This document shows positions 41,549 through 51,203 of a DNA stretch of 64,000 nt, one piece after another (within the stretch, counting starts at the first letter, position 1; each line of letters starts with the position of its first letter). The stretch covers positions 1 to 64,000 of the forward strand of contig JABIHH010000063.1 in assembly GCA_018649725.1 (NCBI GenBank). Reading direction: 5' to 3'. This DNA is from Rhodospirillaceae bacterium (GTDB lineage Bacteria; Pseudomonadota; Alphaproteobacteria; Rhodospirillales; UBA2165). The notes beneath the pieces are model-generated. The model did no database searches. It worked only from the letters and a program-made list of their open reading frames with translations, and was not told the DNA's origin. The translations under genes and the position numbers were made by a program.

Positions 41549-42055
41549 TTATTTTACACCACAGGCCTTGCCGATGGCTTTGTAAGCCGCAGTGAAGCCG
41601 CTTAAGGAATAGGTGTCTTCAGTTTTGGTGCCGCGCTTCGAAAAGCCGGTCACGATCATCGATTTGCCACGAATCATCATCCGAGAGATTGAGCGGTCGG
41701 CCTTGGCATCATGCGCCCAAGCTGTGCCGCGATCGGTAAAGAGCTTAAAGACCTGGCCATCGATATTAACGATCACTTCGCTGTCTTGGCGATAGACATA
41801 GCCGGCGCGGAGCTCAATTACGTCGCGGGTTTTTTCAGCCGGGCGATGGGTAACCAAAAGATAGGTATTGCCGCGCGATTTATATTTACCGGTTTCTTTT
41901 TTCGGCACGCTCGCAATATAGCAGGTCTTAGCTTTGCCTTTGCCATCCGAGAACGCACTCCAATCACCAAAATTATTGATCAGCGTTTGAGCCTCGGCTC
42001 CGCCGGTCAGCGAAAACACCAAACTCGAAAAAATTATCCCAAATACTTTCATCAT
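41549..42055 (-). CDS. Invasion-associated locus B (IalB)-like secreted protein
   Basis: Signal peptide then 'FGDWSAFSDGKGKAKTCYIASVP...SRGNTYLLVTHRP' typical of IalB. Confidence 0.85.
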   Translation of the reverse strand: MMKVFGIIFSSLVFSLTGGAEAQTLINNFGDWSAFSDGKGKAKTCYIASVPKKETGKYKSRGNTYLLVTHRPAEKTRDVIELRAGYVYRQDSEVIVNIDGQVFKLFTDRGTAWAHDAKADRSISRMMIRGKSMIVTGFSKRGTKTEDTYSLSGFTAAYKAIGKACGVK

Positions 42056-42645
42056 TCTTCTTCATTTCCGTAATGTGTCTCAGGCGGCGTATCCAAATAT
42101 TTATACATTTGAGTCCGCAAGACCGGGCCACCATGGGCGTGCTCGGGCAGTGCTTCCGGCTCGGCGCCTGGCATTACCGGGCGCCTGGCAAACTTACCCA
42201 GCGACTTTACCCGATCATACATGACAATGGCACCGGCAAGTCCAACATTGATACAGAATTTTGTCGGAATTTTGATCGTATAGGCACATTTCTCAATCAT
42301 TTCTGGTGATAGTGAGCCCCGTTCCGGTCCTAGAATATAAGCGGCTTGGCGGGGGTGGCGAAAACTTGGCAGATCTACAGCGTCCTCGATCAGCTCAATG
42401 CCAACCAACTCACAGCCTTCCGGCAGGACCATGTCATTGATTGTCGGAAAACTATAAAATGGCACATGAGCCGGCGCATCCGACGTGTCAGTCTGACCAC
42501 CGCTGCGCCGCGAATAGTTAGCATTAACGGTAAACATAAAATCCGCACCAAAAGCATGGGCCGAGCGAAACAGGCTTCCCACATTCATAGGTTTTGAAAT
42601 TCTTTCCGCGCCAATGCCGAAATAACCGCGCACAACTTTCTCCAT
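42052..42645 (-). CDS. TrmH/SpoU-family RNA methyltransferase
   Basis: 'YFGIGAERISKPMNVGSLFRSAHAFGADFMFTV', 'AAYILGPERGSLSPEMIEKC', 'FCINVGLAGAIVMYDRV'. Confidence 0.9.
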   Translation of the reverse strand: MEKVVRGYFGIGAERISKPMNVGSLFRSAHAFGADFMFTVNANYSRRSGGQTDTSDAPAHVPFYSFPTINDMVLPEGCELVGIELIEDAVDLPSFRHPRQAAYILGPERGSLSPEMIEKCAYTIKIPTKFCINVGLAGAIVMYDRVKSLGKFARRPVMPGAEPEALPEHAHGGPVLRTQMYKYLDTPPETHYGNEEE

Positions 42646-42761
42646 CGCAAATAATTTAAGTGTAATTGGCCTCAAAATTAGTCAAAATCAACCGATAATA
42701 TAGACCGAGTAACGGTATAACCTAACTTCGTTAAAAGAATACAACTGGAAAGCTCGACGAC

Positions 42762-44435
42762 ATGTGGGAAAGAAGAATAAGAATGTGGTCGGGGATTATC
42801 GTTGCCTGCTATGTTATTCCCCATGTTATCAACCACGCGCTTGGCCTAATTTCCTACGAAACTATGGAAACCATGCGCTATGGCATGAAGGTTATCTGGG
42901 GGCCACCGATTGGTGCAACACTCCTGGCGCTCGCCTTCCTGACCCATTTTTTCTCGGCGTTAATTTCGCTCTATCGACGCAGTTCGCTGAGAATGCCGCT
43001 TTGGGAAGCAGCCCAAATTGCTCTCGGCATCCTGATTTTCCCAATGATTCTCATTCATGTTATTGGTTCAGGCATTGCCGGTTCCATCATTGATTTTGAT
43101 GTCACCTATGAATATATGATCACGGTGCTTTGGATAGCCAAACCTCTGCGTGGACTTCAACAAAGCTTTATGCTGATTATTGTATGGGGCCATTTATGGG
43201 TTGGCTTGCATTTTTGGCTACGCCTCAAATCCTGGTATCAAAAATGGTTCACCCTCATTTACGCCTTTGCCATCGTGACGCCCGTTCTGGCTTTATTGGG
43301 TTTCGCTCGAATTGGTCGGCAGTTGGAGCAAACCGCGGCAAATGACCCCGCATTTCTTACCCGCGTCTTTAAACCGGTGAACGACTATGGTGCAGAAAGT
43401 CTGAGCAATCTCCTGGGCCTAGAATTTATTGGCTGGTATGTCTTTGGTGGATTGGTGATCTCAGTATTTATCGCCCGCTTTATCCGCCGCCTCTATCGCA
43501 ATCGTCACGGTATCTACCGTCTTCACTTAACCAACAATATGACCCTCCGGGCACCCGTGGGACAAACAATCTTGGAGACTCTTCGTATTGCAGGTCTGCC
43601 ACTCGCGTCAGTTTGCGGCGGGCGCGGACGTTGTACGACCTGCCGGGTTCATGTCGGAGAAGCTTATCACGACCTTCCCGCGCCGGAGGAGTTAGAACGC
43701 AAAGCCCTAATACGCGTGAACGCAGAACCCGAAGTTCGTCTCGCCTGCCAGGCAAGGCCGCGGCGCGATTTATCCATCACACCGCTACTTCCGCCAACCG
43801 CCACAGTGAGAGATGCCAATCGTCCGGGCGGCATTCAAGGCCGCGAGCAAAAAATCGCTGTTATGTTTATCGATCTTAGGGGGTCAACTAAATTGGGCGA
43901 AGAAAAGTTGCCCTATGACGTATTGTTTATTCTCAATCAGTTTTTTGCCGAAATGTCGGAAGCCTTAACCGAAACCGACGGGCATTATGCGCAGTTTTCC
44001 GGGGACGGTTTAATGGCGCTTTACGGACTTGAAACAGATGTCGATCAAGGTTGCCGAGATGCAATCCAAGGGGCCATCGCAATGGTGGATAAACTAGCTG
44101 CCCTGAACGAAAGGCTCGTCCAAGAAGTCAAAGAACCTTTACGAATGGGTATCGGAATTCATTGCGGCGAAGTCATCGTCGGTACCATGGGACCGCCAAC
44201 AGCGCAAAATTTCTCGGCCATTGGTGACGACGTCAACGTGACGGCACGGCTTGAAAGCCTAACCAAAGAATATGGCGTTCCGTTGATTATTTCAAAGGCC
44301 GCAGCTACCTGCGCCGGTCTTGATGTGACAGGTTTGTCGCAACATCAAGCCGATGTTCGGGGCCGCGACGGTGACATTACGATTTACACCATCGCAGAGC
44401 CTGACAAGCTCATCAGCGATTTAGTTTCGAGCTAG
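42762..44435 (+). CDS. Class III adenylate/guanylate cyclase with His-containing membrane domain and 2Fe-2S ferredoxin domain
   Basis: Multi-TM N-terminus; 'SVCGGRGRCTTCRV...VRLACQ' ferredoxin cysteines; 'AVMFIDLRGSTKL', 'FSGDGLMALYG', 'IGDDVNVTARLESL' cyclase motifs. Confidence 0.92.
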   Translation: MWERRIRMWSGIIVACYVIPHVINHALGLISYETMETMRYGMKVIWGPPIGATLLALAFLTHFFSALISLYRRSSLRMPLWEAAQIALGILIFPMILIHVIGSGIAGSIIDFDVTYEYMITVLWIAKPLRGLQQSFMLIIVWGHLWVGLHFWLRLKSWYQKWFTLIYAFAIVTPVLALLGFARIGRQLEQTAANDPAFLTRVFKPVNDYGAESLSNLLGLEFIGWYVFGGLVISVFIARFIRRLYRNRHGIYRLHLTNNMTLRAPVGQTILETLRIAGLPLASVCGGRGRCTTCRVHVGEAYHDLPAPEELERKALIRVNAEPEVRLACQARPRRDLSITPLLPPTATVRDANRPGGIQGREQKIAVMFIDLRGSTKLGEEKLPYDVLFILNQFFAEMSEALTETDGHYAQFSGDGLMALYGLETDVDQGCRDAIQGAIAMVDKLAALNERLVQEVKEPLRMGIGIHCGEVIVGTMGPPTAQNFSAIGDDVNVTARLESLTKEYGVPLIISKAAATCAGLDVTGLSQHQADVRGRDGDITIYTIAEPDKLISDLVSS

Positions 44436-44453
44436 ATCTAACAAGAGCTATAT

Positions 44454-45701
44454 TTACTCGGCGGCGGCTGCCGGCTCTGGTGCGGGCTCGGTTGGCTTTT
44501 CGTTGATCGGTAGATGCAACAGCGCAGCGACTATGCCGAGCACGACCGCAATCTGCCAGACAATGGTATAGGATCCGGTCGAATCGAACAGATAGCCGCC
44601 CAGTAAAATCGACGCAAACGATCCCAATTGGTGTGAACAAAAGACGATCCCGGCGAGAGTCGCGAGATATTTCAAACCGAAAAGCTGCCCAACCAAAGCA
44701 TTCGTCAATGGCACGGTTGCCAGCCATAGGAAACCGATCAGGAAGCAGAACACCAGAACGGAGGTGACCGAAACCGGAAAGATTAAAAAGATCGAAATGA
44801 CGATGGAGCGCAAGAAATACAACGTACTTAAAAGATACTTTTTACTGTATTTGTCGCCAAGATAACCAAACGTAAAGGTGCCGATTAAGTTGGTTATGCC
44901 GATCAGGCTGATGGCTGTACCAAACAACCAGGGCGGCATGTCATGAGATTTCAAGAAGGTCGGCAAATGCGCCATGACAAACATGACGTGAAAGCCGCAA
45001 ACAAAAAAACCTGCTGTCAAATAGAGATAGCCAGAATGCTGGCGCGCCCGGTTAAGGATTTGCAGCAAGGTCTCGGCTTGCTGACGACCGGCTGAGTGAT
45101 CCTCGGTCTTGCCTCTGAGGACATAAGCGAGCGGCACGATCAAGGAGATTAACACGCCGAGAATAAGCAATGCGTTCACCCAGCCAAACTGACTGATATT
45201 AAATTGGTTGAGCGGTGCCAGCAGAATTTGACCGCCGGTTCCGACCGAGCCGCCAATGCCAAAAAACAAAGTGCGCTTGCTTTCCGGCACATTGCGCGCA
45301 ATTACCGAAAGCAGCACCGCCCAGGTTGTGCCTGACCCGGTGATACCAATTAGAATACCGGCACTGGCATGCAGCTCCCAAATTTGATCCGCATTGGCGA
45401 GCCAAAACAAACCCAGCGCCTGAAAGAACGCCGCAATCGCGATAACGCGGCCCGAGCCAAACTTATCGGCAATCGCGCCTACAAAAGGCTGCGTGATCCC
45501 CCAGATTAAATTTTGCAGTGCCAGCGAAAATGAAAAAGCTGAAATGCCGACACCAAAGGCTTGCGAAATCGGTGACTGAAACAGACCAAAACTCTGCCGC
45601 ATGCCCATCGAGAACAACAGCACCATACTGCAGCAAAACACGATGAGGATCGCCCGGCTGGTAACTTTATCCTTATCGGCTTCATTAACGGCTTCTGGCA
45701 C
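44454..45701 (-). CDS. MFS transporter
   Basis: 12 TM pattern; 'FSLALQNLIWGITQPFVGAIADKFGSGRVIAIAAFFQALG'. Confidence 0.9.
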   Translation of the reverse strand: MPEAVNEADKDKVTSRAILIVFCCSMVLLFSMGMRQSFGLFQSPISQAFGVGISAFSFSLALQNLIWGITQPFVGAIADKFGSGRVIAIAAFFQALGLFWLANADQIWELHASAGILIGITGSGTTWAVLLSVIARNVPESKRTLFFGIGGSVGTGGQILLAPLNQFNISQFGWVNALLILGVLISLIVPLAYVLRGKTEDHSAGRQQAETLLQILNRARQHSGYLYLTAGFFVCGFHVMFVMAHLPTFLKSHDMPPWLFGTAISLIGITNLIGTFTFGYLGDKYSKKYLLSTLYFLRSIVISIFLIFPVSVTSVLVFCFLIGFLWLATVPLTNALVGQLFGLKYLATLAGIVFCSHQLGSFASILLGGYLFDSTGSYTIVWQIAVVLGIVAALLHLPINEKPTEPAPEPAAAAE

Positions 45702-45841
45702 GACGTTCTCCTGAAACTATATTGTTTGTCCCCCAAACGATTACGCAAACTCTATCCGCCATTTGTCAGAAGCGCAAACGTGCCTATTTATCGGCCTCCT
45801 TAGGGACCATCATTAAATTAAGGAAGTTGTGAACACGTGTG

Positions 45842-45864
45842 AATTAAGTGACTTTCACTTAATT
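45842..45864. promoter_or_regulatory. Perfect palindrome AATTAAGTGA-CTT-TCACTTAATT upstream of the MFS gene
   Basis: 10-bp arms, 3-nt spacer; an additional ACACGTGT palindrome is at 45833-45840. Confidence 0.5.
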
Positions 45865-45878
45865 ATTATTGTTTGAAA

Positions 45879-47855
45879 TCAATGCTGTAGCTCGGTGAGA
45901 TTTTCGAAATACTGCAAGGCGCCGGCATTGGCGAGGGCTTCTTTATTTTTAATGGGACGGCCTTCGATGATGTCGCGGACAGCGAGTTCGGTGATCTTGC
46001 CGGATTTGGTGCGCGGGATATCGGGCACAGCGATGATTTTTGCCGGTACGTGCCGGGTCGTGCAGTTCTCGCGGATGCGTTTGCGGATTGCGTCCTGGAG
46101 GTCTTCGGTAAGCTCGCGGCCGTCGCGCATGACGACAAACAGCACGACACGGGTATCACCGTCCCAGCTTTGACCAATGCAGAGACCTTCGATGACGTCA
46201 TCGAATTGTTCCACTTCGCGGTAGATCTCAGCCGTGCCAATTCTGACGCCGCCCGGATTAAGCGTCGCGTCAGAGCGGCCATAGATGATCATACCACCCC
46301 GCTCGGTCAGCTCGACCCAATCGCCATGACACCAGACATTTGGGTACACGTCGAAATAAGCCGCTTGGTATTTTGCGCCGTCTTCATCAGCCCAAAAGCC
46401 AACCGGCATCGACGGGAAGGGTTTGGTGCAAACAAGATCGCCGGCCTCTTCGACGAGCGCGTTACCAGCGCCATCAAATACGTTAACCGCGAGGCCCATC
46501 GCGCGGGCTTGAATTTCGCCCCGCCAAACCGGGCCGACCGGATTGCCGAGCACAAAACAGCCGACAATATCCGTGCCGCCCGAAATTGAAGCCAGATGCA
46601 TATCGGCTTTGATGTGTTCATAAACATAGTCAAAGCTTTCCGGCACTAAGGGCGAGCCGGTCGACATCATCGCTTTGAGCTTTGAGAGGTCATGAGTTTT
46701 AGCCGGCTCAAGCCCGGCCTTCTTTACCGCATCAATATATTTGGCCGAGGTGCCGAAATGCGTCATGGCTTCGGCTTCAGCAAAATCAAACACCGCATTA
46801 CCGTCGGGATAAAATGGCGAGCCGTCATAGAGCAGCAAAGTTGCCTGACAGGCGAGGCCAGAGACCAGCCAGTTCCACATCATCCAGCCACAGGTCGTGA
46901 AATAAAACACCCGGTCACCCGGCTTCTCATCGCCATGCAAGAGATGCTCAGAGAGATGTTTCAGGAGCGTGCCGCCCGCGCCGTGGATAATACATTTCGG
47001 CTGACCTGTGGTGCCAGAGGAGTACATGATATAGAGCGGGTGGTTAAAGGGCAGCCGGTTGAAGTCAATATCCTGAGCTTCAAAGTCTTGGATAAAATCA
47101 TCCCACATTATGGCCTTAGGCAGATCGGCAATTGGCGGGTTTAAACGTGAATATGGCACGACGATGGTCACCTCGACAGAGGGCAGTTGGCTCAAAATCT
47201 CGGTCGCTTTTTCGATAACATCGTGCGCTTTGCCGTTGTAGAAATAGCCATCACAGACGACGACCATCTTGGGCTCAATCTGGCCAAAGCGGTCCAATAC
47301 GCCTTGCACGCCAAAATCCGGCGAACACGAAGACCAAATGGCGCCAATGCTGACAGCAGCCAACATCGCGATAATGGTCTCCGGCATATTGGGCATATAG
47401 CCGCCGACCCGGTCACCTTCTTGCAAGCCTGCCGCCCGCATCGCCTGGGCCAGACGAGAGACCGCGTCATAGAGCCCTTTGTGGCTAAGTCGGGTTTTTA
47501 CCTGATCCTCGCCCCAGAAAACCAAGGCGTCTTTATCGTTGCGAATCCTGAGTAGATTTTCAGCATAATTGAGCCGAGCATCCGGAAACCACACGGCACC
47601 CGGCATCTGATCCGAATTTTCGAGCACGGTCTGGCCCCAGGTCTCGGCACTCACACCGGCAAAATCGATCAGCGACTGCCAGAAGCGTTCTTTTTGGTTG
47701 ATTGAGAAATCATAGAGGCCCTGGAAATCTCCAATATCGACGTTCCAATCATCTTCGGTGGCCTCGATGAAAGCCGTGATGTTGGATTGCTGAATGCGCT
47801 CGGGTGAGGGTTGCCATAATATTTTTAAATCTGGATCGTTTTGGTCTATGGGCAC
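45879..47855 (-). CDS. Acetoacetyl-CoA synthetase
   Basis: 'ENSDQMPGAVWFPDARLNYAENLLR', 'HPLYIMYSSGTTGQPKCIIHGAGGTLLKHLSEHLLHGD', 'SGGTDIVGCFVLGNP', 'RSDATLNPGGVRIGTAEIYREVE'. Confidence 0.95.
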   Translation of the reverse strand: MPIDQNDPDLKILWQPSPERIQQSNITAFIEATEDDWNVDIGDFQGLYDFSINQKERFWQSLIDFAGVSAETWGQTVLENSDQMPGAVWFPDARLNYAENLLRIRNDKDALVFWGEDQVKTRLSHKGLYDAVSRLAQAMRAAGLQEGDRVGGYMPNMPETIIAMLAAVSIGAIWSSCSPDFGVQGVLDRFGQIEPKMVVVCDGYFYNGKAHDVIEKATEILSQLPSVEVTIVVPYSRLNPPIADLPKAIMWDDFIQDFEAQDIDFNRLPFNHPLYIMYSSGTTGQPKCIIHGAGGTLLKHLSEHLLHGDEKPGDRVFYFTTCGWMMWNWLVSGLACQATLLLYDGSPFYPDGNAVFDFAEAEAMTHFGTSAKYIDAVKKAGLEPAKTHDLSKLKAMMSTGSPLVPESFDYVYEHIKADMHLASISGGTDIVGCFVLGNPVGPVWRGEIQARAMGLAVNVFDGAGNALVEEAGDLVCTKPFPSMPVGFWADEDGAKYQAAYFDVYPNVWCHGDWVELTERGGMIIYGRSDATLNPGGVRIGTAEIYREVEQFDDVIEGLCIGQSWDGDTRVVLFVVMRDGRELTEDLQDAIRKRIRENCTTRHVPAKIIAVPDIPRTKSGKITELAVRDIIEGRPIKNKEALANAGALQYFENLTELQH

Positions 47856-47928
47856 GTTTACCTACCTGGTCATCTAAATTTCCGCCAATTATATCTCATA
47901 TAACCGCTGACACCATCCTTAGATATAT

Positions 47929-47962
47929 TCCGGGATAAGCTCCGGGATAAGTTCCGGCAAGT
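47929..47962. repeat. Short tandem repeat, 12-nt unit TCCGGGATAAG(C/T), ~2.7 copies
   Basis: tccgggataagc|tccgggataagt|tccggcaagt, just upstream of the EamA gene. Confidence 0.8.
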
Positions 47963-48000
47963 TGCTGGTTTTTAGCGGGCGTGTAGCGTAAACCAGAATA

Positions 48001-48942
48001 ATGCCTCAATTAGAAATTATAAAAGAAAAATGGCTCACCCTACCCGGCACCATGCGCGGGGCGATCTGGATGTTGGCGTCAGGCGTGCTGTTTTCCGGCC
48101 TCGGCATGTCCATCCGGATGGCATCACGCGAAATTCCAACTTTCGAAGTGGTGTTTTTTAGGAATTTTATCAACCTGGTCATCATGCTGCCCTGGCTGTT
48201 CAAAATTGGCCTGGCCGGTTTAAGGACCGAGAGACTGGGTCTTCATTTTGTGCGCTCGACGAATGGTTTAATTTCGATGTTTTTTTGGTTCGCCGGATTT
48301 GCCGTGTTGCCTTTGGCAGAAGCCACCTCACTCGGCTTCACGGCGCCGCTTTTTGCCACTTTGGGCGCCGCGCTGATTTTGGGAGAGGTGGTTCGGCTCA
48401 GACGCTGGATTGCCTTATTGATCGGCTTTATCGGTACGCTCATTATTTTGCGTCCAGGTCTGCAAATCATCACCCCAGAATCGCTTTATATTCTTACCGG
48501 TGCTGTGTTTGTTGCAAGCACTATTTTAATGTTGAAGGTATTAAGCCGCACCGAATCGCCGACCACTATGGTGCTGTTTATGGCTCTGTTCTTAACGCCC
48601 TTGTCGTTCATCCCCGCACTTTTTGTCTGGGTGTGGCCGAGCCCCGAAGCCTGGTTTTGGCTGATCTGTGTCGGCGCCGCAGCGACCGGTGGACATTTAT
48701 TGTTCAACCGCGCCTTCGCCGTAACGGATGTGACAGCTGTCTTGCCTTTCGATTACTGCCGCTTGATCTTCATGGCGATTATCAGCATCTATGTTTTCAA
48801 TGAAGTGCCGGACATCTGGACCTGGATCGGCGGATCGGTGATTTTCGGCTCGACCGTCTATATTGCGCACCGGGAGGCAAAGAGTAGTCGCGATGCAGAA
48901 AAAGTCGCGACCACCAAATCCTCCGCCGAAGAAATGAGATGA
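48001..48942 (+). CDS. EamA/DMT-family transporter
   Basis: 10 TM pattern; 'LPLAEATSLGFTAPLFATLGAALILGEVV', 'GFIGTLIILRPG'; paralogue of the next gene. Confidence 0.92.
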   Translation: MPQLEIIKEKWLTLPGTMRGAIWMLASGVLFSGLGMSIRMASREIPTFEVVFFRNFINLVIMLPWLFKIGLAGLRTERLGLHFVRSTNGLISMFFWFAGFAVLPLAEATSLGFTAPLFATLGAALILGEVVRLRRWIALLIGFIGTLIILRPGLQIITPESLYILTGAVFVASTILMLKVLSRTESPTTMVLFMALFLTPLSFIPALFVWVWPSPEAWFWLICVGAAATGGHLLFNRAFAVTDVTAVLPFDYCRLIFMAIISIYVFNEVPDIWTWIGGSVIFGSTVYIAHREAKSSRDAEKVATTKSSAEEMR

Positions 48943-48951
48943 TACCATAAT

Positions 48952-49878
48952 ATGCTAAAGCGTTTTAAAACCTGGTTTCAAAAACTGCCGGTAAACATCC
49001 GGGGCGGGTTGTGGATGATATTTGCCGGTGTGTTTTTCACCTTTTTGGGGGTCATGATTCGCATGGCCAATAAAGAGGTTCATGTTCTGGAGATCGTATT
49101 TTTTCGCTACTTCATCAGCTTGCTCATCATGGCACCCTGGATGATGCGGCTCGGCTTAAACGGGCTCAAAGGTAAAAACATAAAACTGCTCTTTGCCCGT
49201 AGTGTGTCGAGCTATATGGGAGCGATGCTGTGGTTTGCCTCAATCATCTATTTGCCCTTGGCTGAAGCAACTGCGCTCGGCTATACAACGCCGCTGTTTG
49301 CCACTTTGGGGGCCGTTTTGTTTCTCGACGAGGTTGTGCGCAAACGCCGCTGGTGGGCTTTGTTTGCAGGCTTTGCTGGCACCATGATCATTCTCCGACC
49401 CGGCTTTGAGGCGATCACGCTGCCGGCGCTCTATGCCATCGGTGGAGCCATTTTTATTGCCACTTCAGCGCTTTTGGTAAAAGTTCTGAACCGCACCGAC
49501 TCGCCCGATACGATCGTGCTTTATATGGCGGTGTTTTCGACGCCACTTTCCTTGGTGGCCGCGCTTTTCGTCTGGGTCACACCGTCTCTCGAGACGCTTT
49601 TTTGGCTGACTGGCATCGGCCTTTTCTCGACGCTGGCACATCTCGCTTACACGCGCTCTTTCGCCATTGCCGATGCCTCGGTGGTCTTGCCCTATGATTA
49701 CATTCGCTTGTTGATGGTCGCTGCTGTCGGCTTCGGCATCTACGGTGAAGTACCAGATATCTGGACATGGGTCGGTGCTGGCGTCATTATTGGCTCAGCC
49801 TTTTACATTGCCAGACGCGAAGCAATCGCTGCCAAGAAAAAGCCAGGCCAGAAAACCGCCCCGTCTTCCCTACAGTAA
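48952..49878 (+). CDS. EamA/DMT-family transporter (tandem paralogue)
   Basis: 'LPLAEATALGYTTPLFATLGAVLFLDEVVRKRRW', 'AGFAGTMIILRPG'. Confidence 0.92.
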   Translation: MLKRFKTWFQKLPVNIRGGLWMIFAGVFFTFLGVMIRMANKEVHVLEIVFFRYFISLLIMAPWMMRLGLNGLKGKNIKLLFARSVSSYMGAMLWFASIIYLPLAEATALGYTTPLFATLGAVLFLDEVVRKRRWWALFAGFAGTMIILRPGFEAITLPALYAIGGAIFIATSALLVKVLNRTDSPDTIVLYMAVFSTPLSLVAALFVWVTPSLETLFWLTGIGLFSTLAHLAYTRSFAIADASVVLPYDYIRLLMVAAVGFGIYGEVPDIWTWVGAGVIIGSAFYIARREAIAAKKKPGQKTAPSSLQ

Positions 49879-50451
49879 GGCTTTTACACGTTGCCGCAAA
49901 TTCGGCACGAGCTCGGCCTCAAACCAGGCATTTTTCTTAAGCCATCCTGTCGTCCGCCAGGAAGGATGCGGCGTCGGTATAAAATCAGGTCCAAACTCCG
50001 GCCACTGGCGCACCGTCTCAGTGAGCGTCTTTTTCTTCGTCGATTTGAGATAATAATTTTGCGCATACATCCCGACCAAAAGTGTCAACTTAATATTGGG
50101 CAAAGCAGCCAATAGAAGGTCATGCCAGGCCAGCGCACATTCCGGGCGCGGTGGTTTGTCACCTCCTTTTTCAAGCCGACCGGGATAACAAAAACCCATC
50201 GGCACAATGGCTATTTTCGCTGCGTCGTAAAAAACATCACGTTCTACCTGCATCCAATCTCGCAAGCGATCTCCCGATGGATCATTCCAAGGAATGCCCG
50301 TTTCATGAACTTTGGTGCCGGGCGCTTGACCAATGATGAGTATTTTTGCCGCTGGATTTACTTGCACGACCGGGCGTGGGCCAAGTGGCAAATTGTCAGC
50401 GCAAATATTACATTCTTGAACGTCTTTAAGTGTTTTGGCGAACGAGACCAT
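49870..50451 (-). CDS. Uracil-DNA glycosylase family protein
   Basis: 'ILIIGQAPGTKVHETGIPWNDPSGDRLRDWM', 'TLLVGMYAQNYYL', 'IPTPHPSWR'. Confidence 0.88.
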   Translation of the reverse strand: MVSFAKTLKDVQECNICADNLPLGPRPVVQVNPAAKILIIGQAPGTKVHETGIPWNDPSGDRLRDWMQVERDVFYDAAKIAIVPMGFCYPGRLEKGGDKPPRPECALAWHDLLLAALPNIKLTLLVGMYAQNYYLKSTKKKTLTETVRQWPEFGPDFIPTPHPSWRTTGWLKKNAWFEAELVPNLRQRVKALL

Positions 50452-51175
50452 TGGTCAATAATTCCTCTACATAAGACGGAATCAAATCGCTTGCCCGGCC
50501 GTAGCGAGCCTCGGCAAAAAACGTTGCGCCCTCGGAAGGCTCTAAATTCAGCTCAATGGTATGGGTATCAGCATTGCCGCCAGCAAGTTGAACAAAACCC
50601 GCTGCCGGATAGACATTGCCAGATGTGCCGATTGAGATAAACAAAGTACAGCGATCGAGTAGGCTGTGGATGCGCTCCATCTCCAACGGCATTTCGCCAA
50701 ACCAGACAACGTGCGGGCGAAGTGTGTTGATCTCTCCACAATCCGGGCAGGCCTCGCCCTGGCCGAGATCTCCCCCGCAGATTGACACTTCCCCACAATC
50801 CCCGCAGCGCGCTTTTAATATTTCGCCGTGCATGTGGATCAGATTTTCAGAGCCTGCCGCCTCATGGAGGTTATCAATATTCTGCGTCACAATGGAGACG
50901 CTACCGCCGGTCACCGAGGGCCACTCTTTTTCCAGCAGGGCCAAAGCAGCATGGGCGGCATTGGGCTTAATGTCACCGTCGAAATGTCTCCGACGCCGCA
51001 TATTGTAGAATTCCTGAACCCTCTCTGGGTCGCGGGCATAGGCTTCGGGCGTTGCAACATCTTCGATGCGGACTTTGGACCACAGTCCTCCCTTGTCGCG
51101 AAACGTATCGAGGCCGGATTCCTGGCTGATACCTGCACCGGTTAAAATAACAATGTTTTGTTTGCTCTCTTCCAT
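50426..51175 (-). CDS. cobB: Sirtuin NAD-dependent protein deacylase
   Basis: 'IVILTGAGISQESGLDTFRDKGGLW', 'VTQNIDNLHEAAGSENLIHMHGEILKARC', 'RPHVVWFGEMP', 'GTSGNVYPAAGF'. Confidence 0.95.
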   Translation of the reverse strand: MEESKQNIVILTGAGISQESGLDTFRDKGGLWSKVRIEDVATPEAYARDPERVQEFYNMRRRRHFDGDIKPNAAHAALALLEKEWPSVTGGSVSIVTQNIDNLHEAAGSENLIHMHGEILKARCGDCGEVSICGGDLGQGEACPDCGEINTLRPHVVWFGEMPLEMERIHSLLDRCTLFISIGTSGNVYPAAGFVQLAGGNADTHTIELNLEPSEGATFFAEARYGRASDLIPSYVEELLTNGLVRQNT

Positions 51176-51203
51176 ATAGACTAAGGTCTAGAAGGAGGCG
51201 TTT

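Noticed and set aside
46050-46589. 179-aa plus-strand ORF inside the acetoacetyl-CoA synthetase gene
   Set aside because: Antisense shadow ORF; composition atypical and no domain.
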